From Anthracocystis setariae (Eukaryota > Basidiomycota > Ustilaginomycetes > Ustilaginales > Ustilaginaceae): DNA of 64,000 bases. A program made the position numbers and the translations under genes. The notes below the pieces were generated by a model that saw only the letters and a program-made list of their open reading frames with translations, ran no database searches and was not told the origin of the DNA. Below, piece after piece: positions 52,677 through 62,467 of the stretch; the stretch's first letter is position 1, and every line of letters begins with the position of its first letter. Location of the stretch: contig CAKMXJ010000002.1 in assembly GCA_928724745.1 (NCBI GenBank), forward strand, positions 62,001 through 126,000, written 5' to 3'.

Positions 52677-54269
52677 TCACTCCTCCTCCACCCTAGAACC
52701 CTTCTTCGCCTGTCTGTCCCTGCGTATCTGCAGCAACAAGTTGGTCAAAGCCATCGCGACTCCAACACCGGCGAAACCTATCCCCATGTAGAAGGCACCT
52801 CGGTAACCCTTCAATGGATTGGTACCGTCATTGTTGACATGCGATTCCACGACGCCCGCAAACCCTAGCCCCAAAGCGATCGAGTAATTCACCACCGTAT
52901 TGACGATGCTGCTCGCTGCACCTTGCTGTTCGGGCGGCAAAAAGTCGCTGAGAATGATGGACGCCGCTGGAAAGCTCATATCCATGCCAAACGGCATGAT
53001 CCCCGAAGAGACATAGCCTAGAGCGGCAACATCAACAGGAGCTGTGCCAGTGAGGCAGCTGCCGATGCAAAACGCGAGGAGCGAGAGCAGCATCACAAAC
53101 GGTGGCGAGGTGCGACCGAGGATTTGCGCCGAGGAGAAAGCAGCGATGATGCCAGCCACACCGGCGGGCACAAAGGTGAGCAGGGTGAACAGCGGAGTGT
53201 ACTGGCGGATGGTTTGGTTGAACAGGTTGAGGTAGAAGATCCAAATGCCGAACGACGCCCATCCGAAGCCGAGCGAGAGCAAGATCAGCGAGCCGGACAG
53301 GTGAAAGACACTGGTGGGTAGCAGCGGGAACAGCGCCTTGGACTCGCCATAGAGGAAGACGCCGATGAGAAGGATACCAACAATGAGCAGAACGTAGACG
53401 TAGACTGTCTGCCATCCGACAACCAGCGCCTGATTAAACGAAAAATTGAATAGGATCATGCCTGCCACCCCGGTCAACGTGCCGAACAGATCCAATCTCT
53501 TCCACAAAGGTTGCCCTTGGGAAGGTGTGAAGCTTGCCGCATCCTCCTGCACTTTCTCCTCAGCGCTTAGATTCCACGATGCGGTTACTGCCTTCATCTC
53601 CTGCTCGTTCGGCAACACCCAAGTACCCAATACTGCAAGCACTGCCGCTGCGATGGCCATGAAGTAAAATCCCCACGGCCATCCAAGTTGCTTGTTCCTA
53701 CCCGCCAGCGTCGAGAACAAGGCGCCCACCAAGAAACCATTGGGCGCTGTCGCTGCAAAGAAGCTGAAGGTCAAGTGTTTGGCAAACGTTCCCGGCGCAA
53801 ACACCCTCCCCAGAATCGCCAACGAGTTTGGGAGCAGCACCGCACATCCAACACCCTGCATGGCTCGACAGACATCGAAAAAGACGTAGCTCCGCGTGTA
53901 ATGCGACAGACCGGCGAGCATGGAGAAGATAGCAAGGAATGCCCAACCGAAGATGACGATGGTCTTGTGGCCAACAATGTCGCCGATTCGACCGGCGGGA
54001 AGGACGAATGTGCCTACGGTGAGTGAAAAGGAGGCAGCGAACCAGGACTGTTGCGATTCAGAATCGAGAACGTCAAATGAAGCGGCGATCAATCGGATCG
54101 GCACCACGGTTTGACCGAGCGCTGATTGAGTAAGAAGCATTGCCATGCATAGAATGGCCACTCCGAAGAGTTGACGTGCCTTGCCGAGCATTCCATCGCT
54201 GTAGAGTTGCCTGTGAACGCCGGAGGTGGCGCCCGGGTCGCCTTCAGTGATAGACGTCGCGGAGGACAT
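52677..54269 (-). CDS. MFS transporter, 14-helix type (DHA2)
   Basis: A 530-residue protein from the ATG at 54269. After a ~30-residue tail it has about fourteen membrane helices. The first half carries QSWFAASFSLTVGTFVLPAGRIGDIVGHK (antiporter motif A) and CRAMQGVGCAVLLPNSLAILG (the motif C helix). The second half has SGIMPFGMDMSFPAASIILSDFLPPEQQGAASS, typical of the fungal aminotriazole/boron-resistance (Atr1-like) branch. It probably expels a toxic compound at the plasma membrane by proton antiport; the substrate is unknown. A TATATATG box lies about 120 bases upstream. No biosynthetic cluster surrounds it. Confidence 0.88.
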   Translation of the reverse strand: MSSATSITEGDPGATSGVHRQLYSDGMLGKARQLFGVAILCMAMLLTQSALGQTVVPIRLIAASFDVLDSESQQSWFAASFSLTVGTFVLPAGRIGDIVGHKTIVIFGWAFLAIFSMLAGLSHYTRSYVFFDVCRAMQGVGCAVLLPNSLAILGRVFAPGTFAKHLTFSFFAATAPNGFLVGALFSTLAGRNKQLGWPWGFYFMAIAAAVLAVLGTWVLPNEQEMKAVTASWNLSAEEKVQEDAASFTPSQGQPLWKRLDLFGTLTGVAGMILFNFSFNQALVVGWQTVYVYVLLIVGILLIGVFLYGESKALFPLLPTSVFHLSGSLILLSLGFGWASFGIWIFYLNLFNQTIRQYTPLFTLLTFVPAGVAGIIAAFSSAQILGRTSPPFVMLLSLLAFCIGSCLTGTAPVDVAALGYVSSGIMPFGMDMSFPAASIILSDFLPPEQQGAASSIVNTVVNYSIALGLGFAGVVESHVNNDGTNPLKGYRGAFYMGIGFAGVGVAMALTNLLLQIRRDRQAKKGSRVEEE

Positions 54270-55796
54270 CGGAGCCGTTATCCACCCTGCTGTGGGGAGG
54301 TTGTTGAGCAGCTGTAAGCAGACTTAGTCTCTGGAATCGGCCATCGAGATGCTGTGGGAGGAAGGAAAAGGCATAGCGGTTCGGAGTATATATGTGACCT
54401 CAATCGAAGAAGCGATGTAGGAAAGATAACACGGCAACAAGACGAAGGTGACATACCGGGTTCGTCTGCAAAATCCCAGGCGGCCCGAGTGGAGGGAATC
54501 GAGAAGGTCAAACAGCGAGCATTGCAGCAACAGCTGCAAGGGTTCACAGAAAAACCTCAAAATGTTGCGCACATAATCTCCGAGGCCGTTTCTTTTCTCC
54601 GAACATGAGGATCAGCTTTTGATCTGCACCATGAATTCGTTCCGAGCACTTATTATATCTGTCAGGACTCGCTGTATCTTTCGGTAGGCCTCCGAAGTTG
54701 TCGAGCTTGGAAGGCTGCCAAAGTAACGTGATACCGACTGTAACGTAGGTCTGTCTTTACTTTGGAGGTCAAGTCGAGGTGTCCTAACTAAGTTCAATAA
54801 TAATTGGAATGCGCTCTAGAGCTTATTACAAAGCGCACTCTCGGAAACGCCGCTTTCAGGATCTGATCCGGATCGATCTTGACCGGGCGGCTTTCACTCA
54901 TCACGACGGTTGTTCGGATCCAAGATCGAGTCGTCGGATCGTCGGTGCGGTGATCAAGGCAATCTTGGGCTAATTCTTTCATATTTGGACTGTTGAACTC
55001 TAGCAACAAACATAGGACATCCTTATATATGTATCGGCCGGCTCTAATTTGAGCAAATCCACACGCCCGTCAATTTTCGGCTCGATTCCGCTATTCCCAG
55101 TTGAGTCAGCACACGGCACAACCGTCAGAGAGCTTTAACCCCACGATCGCAGAGTGTGGACCAACGCAGGGAGAGAGCCGGACCGTTTGAAAGCGGATGG
55201 GGTCCGATGACACTGCACCTGCCTACCGGTGACCTCGCCTTGTGACCTCTTTTCTTAAGAAAAGGCCTGCAGAGCTACTCTCTCGGGATCTCTCCGTGTT
55301 GGCTGCAAGCCCAGCGAGTAACGAGTCTTCCCCGCGCGCGCATCCGGCTACTATTCACTCAATCGACACACACATACACTACTCCCACCCACTCACTCAC
55401 TCACTCACACACATGCGCCCATCCACCGATTTCGCGACTCTCTCGTTGGTGCCAATACACATCTTGCCATCATCGTTGTCGCGACGTCGTTTCCGCTTTC
55501 TATCTGCTCCTCCATCTTGCTGCCATCATCAATCACGATTGTCTTATCGGCCTCAAGCGAGCATAGCGGCACTTTCTCCAACACGAAACCCTCAAAGTCA
55601 TCACGCCTGTACGCCGCACTGGTCCATCCAACCGAGCTGCCTTGTCAGAATGCAGCGCTTGCACTTATAGTAGCAACGACACTCGAATTGTATCGAGAAA
55701 CGAACCGCACGCTTTAGGTTGCCATTGAACCTTGACTCTCCCCGAAACCATCTCAAAAAAAGCCTCGGCAATCCACGGGCATAGCATCCATCTTCG
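54270..55796. other. 1.5 kb divergent intergenic region
   Basis: No confident gene. A pair of minus-strand open frames (54612-54797 and 54794-55009) has protein-like composition but no joinable gene model (see findings). A CACT/CACA-rich simple stretch lies at 55365-55412. The 300 bases before 55797 are a pyrimidine-rich leader for malonyl transacylase. Confidence 0.55.
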
Positions 55797-58010
55797 ATGC
55801 CTTCTTCACATCGCTGCATCGGGGCAGCGAGGGACGTGGTCGCCTCGGCCGTCGCTGGACCTTCGCGTCCTCGCTACTCTTCCACCTCCATAGCAGCATC
55901 TACACCGTCCGTGTCAGCGGCAAAACGAAACTCGCTTGCCCAAATCCGCAACTCGACCGAGTACGTTGCCAGGTATCGCACGCTCGGCGCCTCCGCCCAT
56001 CCCTTACTCTCATCGTCACCCACCAAATCCAGCCCTTCCGACGCCAAATCATCTGCGGGCAGCAACGCAGGTATCAGTACCACCTTCAACGCTCAAAGTA
56101 GCGGTGCCATTCTCGACACGTCCGGTCCATCCACCCATCCAGCTTCGGGATCCGTTCGGTCCAAATCCACAAATGCATCCGATCAGCTTGACGACACATG
56201 GGCCTTTGGCGGAGGCGCAAAGAGTCAAGGGGGTCCCGTCACCTCTGCAGAGGCCGCCCCCTCTCCATCTCGAGCCACATCAGCAAGTGCACCAATCGTT
56301 ATGGGCAACGCTGGTAAGGGTGCTATCCCCAACTATGGAAAACGCAAGATGAACACCATTCATGTTTCTGGTCCGTCGACCCACTTGAGTCGACCACCCA
56401 CCACCGACCAAGCGCTGGCCAACAAGTATGAACACCGCTACTCTCCTTCGACAAGGAGCGAGCAGCCGTTGCCTCAGCACACGTACTTCTCGTCACCGTC
56501 CAGCTCGTTCAATGCATCTTCGTTTGTTGCACCGGGAACGCAGCCTCCTCTCGCAGGAACTACCACCGCAGGGGTGGGACAGGGTCATCCCGGCATCGGG
56601 ATCGTGCGGAAAAAGACGGCGCTCATCTTTCCTGGTCAAGGATCCCAATATGTCGCCATGTCGAAAGATCTCTACAAAGCTTTCCGCTCAGCACGCAGCA
56701 TCTGGCACCAGGCCGAAGAAGCCCTCATGATGACGCCAGGCATTCACTCGCACCACTACATCCAAGGCGAACGTTGTGAAACTCCGGAACAGAGAGAGCT
56801 GTTCGAAGCAGAACTGGCCAAGACCAGGCATCTCGATCCCAAGTCAGGCTTGTCTGCCAGCAGCACCGCTGTAGCGCGCAGTCGAAGGGGATGGTTGAGG
56901 GATCTAGTGTTCTCGGGGGATCAGTTGGAATTGACGAGGGCGGAGAATGCTCAGCCCGCGATCTTGACATGCACGTTGGCGTTTCTGCAGGTGTTGAAGA
57001 AGGAGTTCCAGGTGGATCTCGTTCAGAATCACGTCGAGTGGGCTTCGGGTCACGGATCGGGCGTCTATGCGGCGATGGTTGGGTCTGGCGCGATGGATAT
57101 GCATGATGCGGTTCGACTTCTGCGTCACCGTGGTCTGGTTGCCTCGCATTACACAGCGAACCACCCTGTGCTGTTCCCGCCCGGGTGTAAGAAGCCGGAG
57201 AGCATCTACGAGACGTGGGCGTTTGCGAATGCGGGGAGTGGCAAGGGCGCGGATCTTGTGTATGACGATAGTGGGCCGTCAGAGGAGGCCAAGGTGCAGC
57301 CGGGTTGGAAGCGCACTCAGATGTCCGGTGTCGTGGTCAGGCCTGGAAAGCTGCCATCGGTCATCAGGGAGGTGGAGCAGGTGGCTCAGGACATCCGCAA
57401 CGGCAAGGTCCCCTCGGTGGCCAGAGACGAGGTGGTGGAAGTGGCCAACATCAACTCGCAGCTGCAGATCGTTCTCTCGGGTACAAGGGTAGGCGTGAGC
57501 TACTGCTGCGACCGTCTGCGCTCCAAGAATCTGGGTGCGCGCGCAGTTAACTTGCCCGTCTCGGGCGCCTACCATACCAGTTTGATGCAGGAAGCATCCG
57601 ACTTGCTCCGGCCAGCAGTCAAGTACATGCCCATCTCGGACCCAGAGGGATTCAAGCTCGTCTCGTCCAAAGATGGCCAGATCCTCGCGGACAGTCGGGC
57701 GATTCGTAACGACCTGATGGGTGCATTTGCTCAACCGGTGCACTGGCTCAAGACCATCGACACGCTGTTGGCACAGGGAGTTGAGAGGTTCGTCTGTCTC
57801 GGTCCCGGCAGGGCGTGCGCCCATCTGCTCAGTAAGGAACTCGCATACAGGGATAGGCTCGGCGAGCGCGAATCAGCGTACGAAGTCTGGTCCCTTGCGA
57901 CCGTCGAAGACGTCGAACAGCTGGCAGAGGCGCTGGCAAACGTGCTCAACAGGGAGGGGCTATTGACCCCACAACCCAAGGTGGATCTGGATTATCTAAC
58001 GGCCGATTAA
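55797..58010 (+). CDS. Malonyl-CoA:ACP transacylase, mitochondrial type, altered active site
   Basis: A 737-residue protein. The first ~25 residues (MPSSHRCIGAARDVVASAV) and the next Ser/Arg-rich 230 residues form a long disordered leader compatible with mitochondrial import. The acyltransferase domain (~265-735) begins with ALIFPGQGSQYVAM and has NAQPAILTC, RHRGLVAS, NINSQLQIVLSG, the histidine motif PVSGAYHTSLM, and a final CLGPGRACAHLL. In mitochondrial type II fatty-acid synthesis this enzyme loads malonate on acyl carrier protein, feeding lipoate formation. The nucleophile elbow, normally GHSLG, reads G418-H-G-S-G422: the expected serine is glycine and a serine is shifted by one. Frame and flanking alignment are clear, so this is not an error of reading. 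Activity is open. Confidence 0.85.
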   Translation: MPSSHRCIGAARDVVASAVAGPSRPRYSSTSIAASTPSVSAAKRNSLAQIRNSTEYVARYRTLGASAHPLLSSSPTKSSPSDAKSSAGSNAGISTTFNAQSSGAILDTSGPSTHPASGSVRSKSTNASDQLDDTWAFGGGAKSQGGPVTSAEAAPSPSRATSASAPIVMGNAGKGAIPNYGKRKMNTIHVSGPSTHLSRPPTTDQALANKYEHRYSPSTRSEQPLPQHTYFSSPSSSFNASSFVAPGTQPPLAGTTTAGVGQGHPGIGIVRKKTALIFPGQGSQYVAMSKDLYKAFRSARSIWHQAEEALMMTPGIHSHHYIQGERCETPEQRELFEAELAKTRHLDPKSGLSASSTAVARSRRGWLRDLVFSGDQLELTRAENAQPAILTCTLAFLQVLKKEFQVDLVQNHVEWASGHGSGVYAAMVGSGAMDMHDAVRLLRHRGLVASHYTANHPVLFPPGCKKPESIYETWAFANAGSGKGADLVYDDSGPSEEAKVQPGWKRTQMSGVVVRPGKLPSVIREVEQVAQDIRNGKVPSVARDEVVEVANINSQLQIVLSGTRVGVSYCCDRLRSKNLGARAVNLPVSGAYHTSLMQEASDLLRPAVKYMPISDPEGFKLVSSKDGQILADSRAIRNDLMGAFAQPVHWLKTIDTLLAQGVERFVCLGPGRACAHLLSKELAYRDRLGERESAYEVWSLATVEDVEQLAEALANVLNREGLLTPQPKVDLDYLTAD

Positions 58011-58087
58011 ACGCACATGGCACGTTGCATATGATTTTAAACGACACGTCTACGATGCCTGATAATGAGTGTGAGCGTGCGTGATGT

Positions 58088-59848
58088 TTACAAACGGGTA
58101 ACGCGAAGCGGCATGCCGGCGGTGAAGGTGTTGTCGGCGTTGGCGGTATGCGATTCGACGCGTGGTCGGACGATGAGTGCCTGGTGCTGTTTGATTGTGA
58201 GGCCGTTTACGGGGTTGATTTTGAATTTGGCGAGGATTGTGATGAGGAGGAGTTTGATTTCGGTGAGGGCGAATTTGGCGCCTATGCAGGATTTGGGGCC
58301 GCCGATGAACGAGTAGATGGCGTAAGGGGGTAGTTTGGCGTGGGCGTGGGTGGCGGGAAGGTGTTCGAAGCGGTCTGGACGAAAGCAGTCGGCGTCCGAT
58401 CCGAAGAGCGTGGGTGAGTAGTTGACGGTTTTAATGCCGACAGTGATTCGGGTGCCTTTTTGGATGAAGAGTTTGTTGATCTTCTGACCTGTGGTGAGTT
58501 TGAGTGGTGTCATGAGCGGGATGGTGGTGTTTTCCATGGCTTCGCGATCGTTGCCAGGGACGGGCGGACAGAGTCGAAGGGTTTCCGAGATGACATGGTC
58601 GAGGTATTTGATATCGTCGCACCAGACATCGTCGTAGTCGAGGTTCTCCGCTTTCACTTCGGCAAGGTCAAGACCCTTGCGGTCTTGGATCACCTCGCCG
58701 ATGACCTTGCGCAGCTTCTCCTGCACCTCGGGATGACGCGAGAGCAAGTAGAGCGCCCAGCTCGTGGTGACAGCCGACGTTTCGTAGCCTGCAAATAGAA
58801 ACGTTTGGATCTGTCCACTGATCTCCTTATCCGTCATGCGTTCAGCTGCATCTGCATTGAGGTTGCTCTTGATGAGCAACGAGAGAAGATCCTTTTTATC
58901 GGAAACATCTTCACCTTGCTCGAGAATGCGCTTCTTTGCATCGATGACGATTTGCATCGTGACTCGCTCCATCACTTTGTTGACCTTCCGGATCCTCCTA
59001 TTCGCATCGGACAGCGGCCAGGTTGAAGCTCGAGGATAGAGGAGCGCACTGAGGCCGAGATGGATGGCTCGACCGAGACCGAAATCGATCGCCGCTTGGT
59101 TGACGCTGTTGAAGGCGCTCGAAAGTTCAGAGCCATCCCGACCCTTGTCCAGCGCAAGGCAGGAGTAGCCGAACCCGGCCATTCCGATGATGTCGAGCAT
59201 GGTGCAATCGAGGTACTCGCCAAAATCCACCGTGTCGCCCTCCTTGCCGCCCTTGAGATTCGCTTCGATCTTGGAGCACATCTGATCGGCGTACTTGGAA
59301 AAGATGCCGGTCAAGCCCTTGAGATGCGCCGGAGTGAATGCGGGGCTCATCAACTTCCTCTGCCTCCTGTGTGCGTCGCCGTATCTGGTGACGATGCCAT
59401 TGCCTACGATGAACTCGATGATGCTCGATCGCAGCAGGTCCGACTGGAACTTGTCCACATCGCCCAAGATGGCGTTCAATGCATACGGATCGCATACATG
59501 GAGGGTTTCGCCTCCAAATGGTTCGGGAAACACAAAGACGGACGCATCCAGGACACGCGCATAATGACGGCAGACATCGCCAGGCCCTTTGACGACTTCA
59601 GCTTGGTTGGTTGTCGGGTTGCGCCATGTGAGACCTTTTGCCTCGACGATTCGCTGTCCCGCCAAGTAGCTTGCTCGTTCTGGCCGAGGAAGATGACGGT
59701 AGGGAGAGGGAAAGAGCGTGGGTTTGACGACGAGCTTGTACGAGACCCACAAAACGAGCAACGAAAAGGCTGCGGCAAATGGGTGCTGCTTGATCCACTC
59801 GGATAGCGCCATGAGGTAGTCCTCGCGAGCACGTGTCGTTATCGACAT
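58088..59848 (-). CDS. Cytochrome P450 monooxygenase
   Basis: A 586-residue P450 from the ATG at 59848 (MSITTRARED); the frame upstream has no ATG. A single membrane anchor (FAAAFSLLVLWVSYKLVV) lies at ~20-40, then a proline hinge (LFPSPYRHLPRP). The I-helix oxygen motif is LFAGYETSA, the K-helix ExxR is SETLR, and the heme loop is FIGGPKSCIG with the thiolate ligand at Cys521. A ~15-residue insert precedes the ETLR helix (DLAEVKAENLDYDDVW). It is an ER-bound monooxygenase using a separate reductase. The substrate and CYP family cannot be set from motifs. No secondary-metabolite cluster is next to it. It ends 77 bases from the convergent malonyl transacylase stop. Confidence 0.92.
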   Translation of the reverse strand: MSITTRAREDYLMALSEWIKQHPFAAAFSLLVLWVSYKLVVKPTLFPSPYRHLPRPERASYLAGQRIVEAKGLTWRNPTTNQAEVVKGPGDVCRHYARVLDASVFVFPEPFGGETLHVCDPYALNAILGDVDKFQSDLLRSSIIEFIVGNGIVTRYGDAHRRQRKLMSPAFTPAHLKGLTGIFSKYADQMCSKIEANLKGGKEGDTVDFGEYLDCTMLDIIGMAGFGYSCLALDKGRDGSELSSAFNSVNQAAIDFGLGRAIHLGLSALLYPRASTWPLSDANRRIRKVNKVMERVTMQIVIDAKKRILEQGEDVSDKKDLLSLLIKSNLNADAAERMTDKEISGQIQTFLFAGYETSAVTTSWALYLLSRHPEVQEKLRKVIGEVIQDRKGLDLAEVKAENLDYDDVWCDDIKYLDHVISETLRLCPPVPGNDREAMENTTIPLMTPLKLTTGQKINKLFIQKGTRITVGIKTVNYSPTLFGSDADCFRPDRFEHLPATHAHAKLPPYAIYSFIGGPKSCIGAKFALTEIKLLLITILAKFKINPVNGLTIKQHQALIVRPRVESHTANADNTFTAGMPLRVTRL

Positions 59849-60370
59849 GTTTCGTTCTCGTCCAGCAGGATTGGATCTTATGATGGTGGTCGGCAACAGG
59901 TACGATGAAGTGCTGTCGAGTAACACAAGTGGGCCGGGCACCTCTATCTGTGCGTTTGGCTGAGGATCTGATCAGCTTTCGTCATTCTTCTCCACAGAAA
60001 CAAAAGGGCACAGCGCTGTGCTGTGCTGTACAGTACACGACTTAGGGGTACAGCTTTTGATAGCCGAGACTCGTTTCCCGCGGAAATAGGTAAGCCGCAA
60101 TGCAACGCTGCCGAAAAAGCACCTTTGGTTAGCTGTGGGTTGGATGCTCCACTTCACCATTCAGCAAGATGGATCAACACATGACGAGACCACGATGTAA
60201 CCCGCTCGTGATGTTGCCCAGGGCAAGGTGCGCGATCAAGCCAAGCAAGGTGTGATTGTATTGCCGGATGTCGCAGATGTTCTAGGTTAGAGTGTCGCAA
60301 CCCTGGAAAGGTAGTTGGGTATCATGGATGAGAACGACGCCGAGAGATGGAGCAGTGTTGTCGAAAGATG
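59849..60370. other. Intergenic region
   Basis: Upstream region of the P450 gene and downstream of the methyltransferase. A CTGTACAGTACAC element lies at 60027-60039. No gene seen. Confidence 0.55.
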
Positions 60371-61128
60371 CTATGGTTTAACAGCTCGAATGACATGGAG
60401 ATGTTCTCCTCCTGCTCTTCTTGCCAACACGATCTATCATTTAGTCGATCAATCGTGAACAGAGGTCAACAGTCAGCGTATGCCATGCTTCCATGCAATC
60501 AGCTCCATGATTACTTTGTACTTACCTCTGCATCGAGCCCCTGTGCTTGCAGCCTCTTGACCAGCCCCGCGGGGTCATTCTGTTTGATCGCCACCAGATA
60601 GAAGCGCCCTCTCGATCCCAACACGTCCTTGACAATGCGTTCGTCTATCAAGATATCTACCAACTTTGTCCCCGTCTCGCCTCCTGCCCAACTCCCTTCG
60701 ATTCCTGCCTTACCTTGCGCCATCATCTCTTCCTCCTCCTCTGTCGGAACATACGGCGGATTGAAGAGCAGGACGTCCACCTTTCCATCGATCCTCGGTC
60801 GCAGTCCGTCCAACAACGAGCTTCGCACTGCTTCGATGTGGGTTCCGTTCGCTTTGCCTGTCGCCACCGTGCAGGTGCCGGCGTGCGGGTTCAGATCTAC
60901 CGCAAGGTAGGTGGCGAAGCAGGTTTGGAGGATTGCGGAGAGAAACGAGGTGACGATACCGGAGCCTGAGCCGATTTCGATGCAGAGAGGAGAAGAGGTG
61001 AGAGAAGAGGTGAGCTGAGCAGCATCGGCCTCGAGTGCGTCGAGCAGGATGAACGAATCTTCGGCCGGCTCATATACTTTGCGATAGTCCTCTTTTGTCA
61101 GATGCGAGATACTTGGTGTAGGGATCAT
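60371..61128 (-). CDS. MTQ2: eRF1 glutamine methyltransferase subunit (Mtq2/HemK2), two exons
   Basis: Exons 61128-60526 and 60433-60371 join across a 92-bp intron (donor GTAAGT, branch CTAAA, acceptor GATAG) to give 221 residues. Without splicing the frame ends after three foreign codons. Spliced, the tail reads VLARRAGGEHLHVIRAVKP, as in the family. The SAM-binding motif EIGSGSG is at 51-57 and the catalytic NPPY at 123-126, preceded by the YEPAEDSFILLDAL segment typical of Mtq2/HemK2. With its partner Trm112 this enzyme methylates the GGQ glutamine of translation release factor eRF1 in the cytosol. No ATG lies upstream in the frame. The gene is divergent from the HYPK-like gene, with 220 bases between start codons. 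Confidence 0.9.
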
Positions 61129-61348
61129 CTCGGCTGGATGTGTCAATGCCCAGGTTAGGGTGAGGAGTAAGGACCATGTCGTTCTATACGTTTGGGTCTA
61201 ACACTACTAGAAGAAAATTCGCCGCAGACGGAAGTGGTGCCCGAGTTCCGATTCCAACTTGATCCCGTCCGCTTTACATTTTCGGCACTGCCTTCACTTC
61301 CTCGTTGCCGCCCCCTTGCCACCTCTCTACCACACACAATACACCGAG
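61129..61348. promoter_or_regulatory. Short bidirectional promoter region
   Basis: The 220 bases between the divergent start codons of the Mtq2-like and HYPK-like genes. It is pyrimidine-rich toward the plus-strand gene (cttcacttcctcgttgccg). No clear TATA box was identified. Both genes serve translation or nascent-chain functions, so shared control would make sense, but that is inference. Confidence 0.4.
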
Positions 61349-61825
61349 ATGGCGGCAACATCGCAAGCAGAGGTAGGCTGCATCGATTTCACTTCCTGTG
61401 CCGCTGTTTGTAGCGCTCTAGCTTACCACCTTGATTCATGTTTTCCGCCGGCTTTGTCTTGACAGGTGATCCAAGATTGGGCCGACTTCGACTCGGCCGG
61501 ATTCAGCTTTGAGCGCGGACGCATGGAGAAGACCGTCCAGTCGCTTTGCTTTGGAGACAATACTGCCACCGTCCCAAGCCATATCGCAGCAGGCCCAAGT
61601 GCAGGACAGAAGCTTAAGAAGGAGGATGTTGAATTCATTGTGAGTGTCACAGACCTTTCCTGGATGTGTTTCCTCTGACGTTCTTGAAGCACTAACACCC
61701 TCTCCCATTCTCTCGCGCTGCAGATCTCGGAACTCTTGGTATCAAGAGCGGTAGCAGAATCGACTCTTGCTAAGTACGAGGGCAACATGGAGAAGGCCCT
61801 CACAGAGCTCGTCGCCGGTCCGTAG
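61349..61825 (+). CDS. HYPK-like protein (NatA regulator, UBA-like domain), three exons
   Basis: Exons 61349-61372, 61466-61639 and 61724-61825 join to 99 residues. Exon 1 codes only eight residues (MAATSQAE). Introns are 93 and 84 bp; the second has an ACTAAC branch. The C-terminal half (~57-98) is a UBA-like domain of the kind shared with nascent-polypeptide-associated complex alpha: KKEDVEFI/ISELLVSRAVAESTL/LAKYEGNMEKALTELV. The middle has a short helix, FERGRMEKTVQSL. Size and order match HYPK, which binds and regulates the NatA N-terminal acetyltransferase (Naa15/Naa10) at the ribosome. The tiny first exon is easily missed by gene predictors. The assignment depends on the spliced model, whose phases all agree. 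Confidence 0.85.
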
Positions 61826-62467
61826 ATAGTATGCAAGCAGTCAAGTCAATACAGCGCATTCGTTATCTAAAGCCACGTCGCCTTCGCTTTGACCGATGAT
61901 CGAGGATGTGGATTTACGCTTCTTGTCCTCAACGTCTCATGCAACTGCGCGTCGAATCTGCCACACCGCTTCCGCAATCCAACATTCGGCACAGAACACT
62001 GACAATCACCCTCGTTTCACAGAGGAAAAGCGAAAGGAAAACCCGGGCGCAAACGGTCATCAACGCGATTCGAATCAGGCAGAGGTAGATTCCTAGAAGG
62101 TATGACTATACATCGGCCCGTTGGGACACATCGAATTGCAAAACGAATCAACTCTTTTCTCATCATTCTGACGGGCTTACCAGGCATGCGATGGCAAGAA
62201 ATCTGCAACGATTCAATGGGCCACGAATCGACCTTCCATCAAAGCAGCAGTCGTAACGGAAGGTGAAGAAACACAAGAAAAATCTATTATAAATGGAAAC
62301 TCTGGTAAGATAGTAGTCATGGCTGGATACGGCGCGATGCTCGAGGAGGACCGCAGTGTGCGAATGTTTGCGTGGGGAAAGGGATGATTAGTGTCACCGT
62401 GGAAGAATGCGGATTGGGGCGATTTGTAACGACGAGCGACGAGTTCATTGCGACGTGCTCCCGCTCC
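61826..62467. other. Intergenic region
   Basis: Between the convergent ends of the HYPK-like gene and the secreted-protein gene. Open frames of 60-66 codons occur without supporting features. No gene seen. Confidence 0.55.

Noticed and set aside
55242..55670. 142-codon open frame before malonyl transacylase
   Set aside because: It arises from His/Ser/Leu-rich pyrimidine leader DNA with a CACT simple repeat, with no protein-like features.
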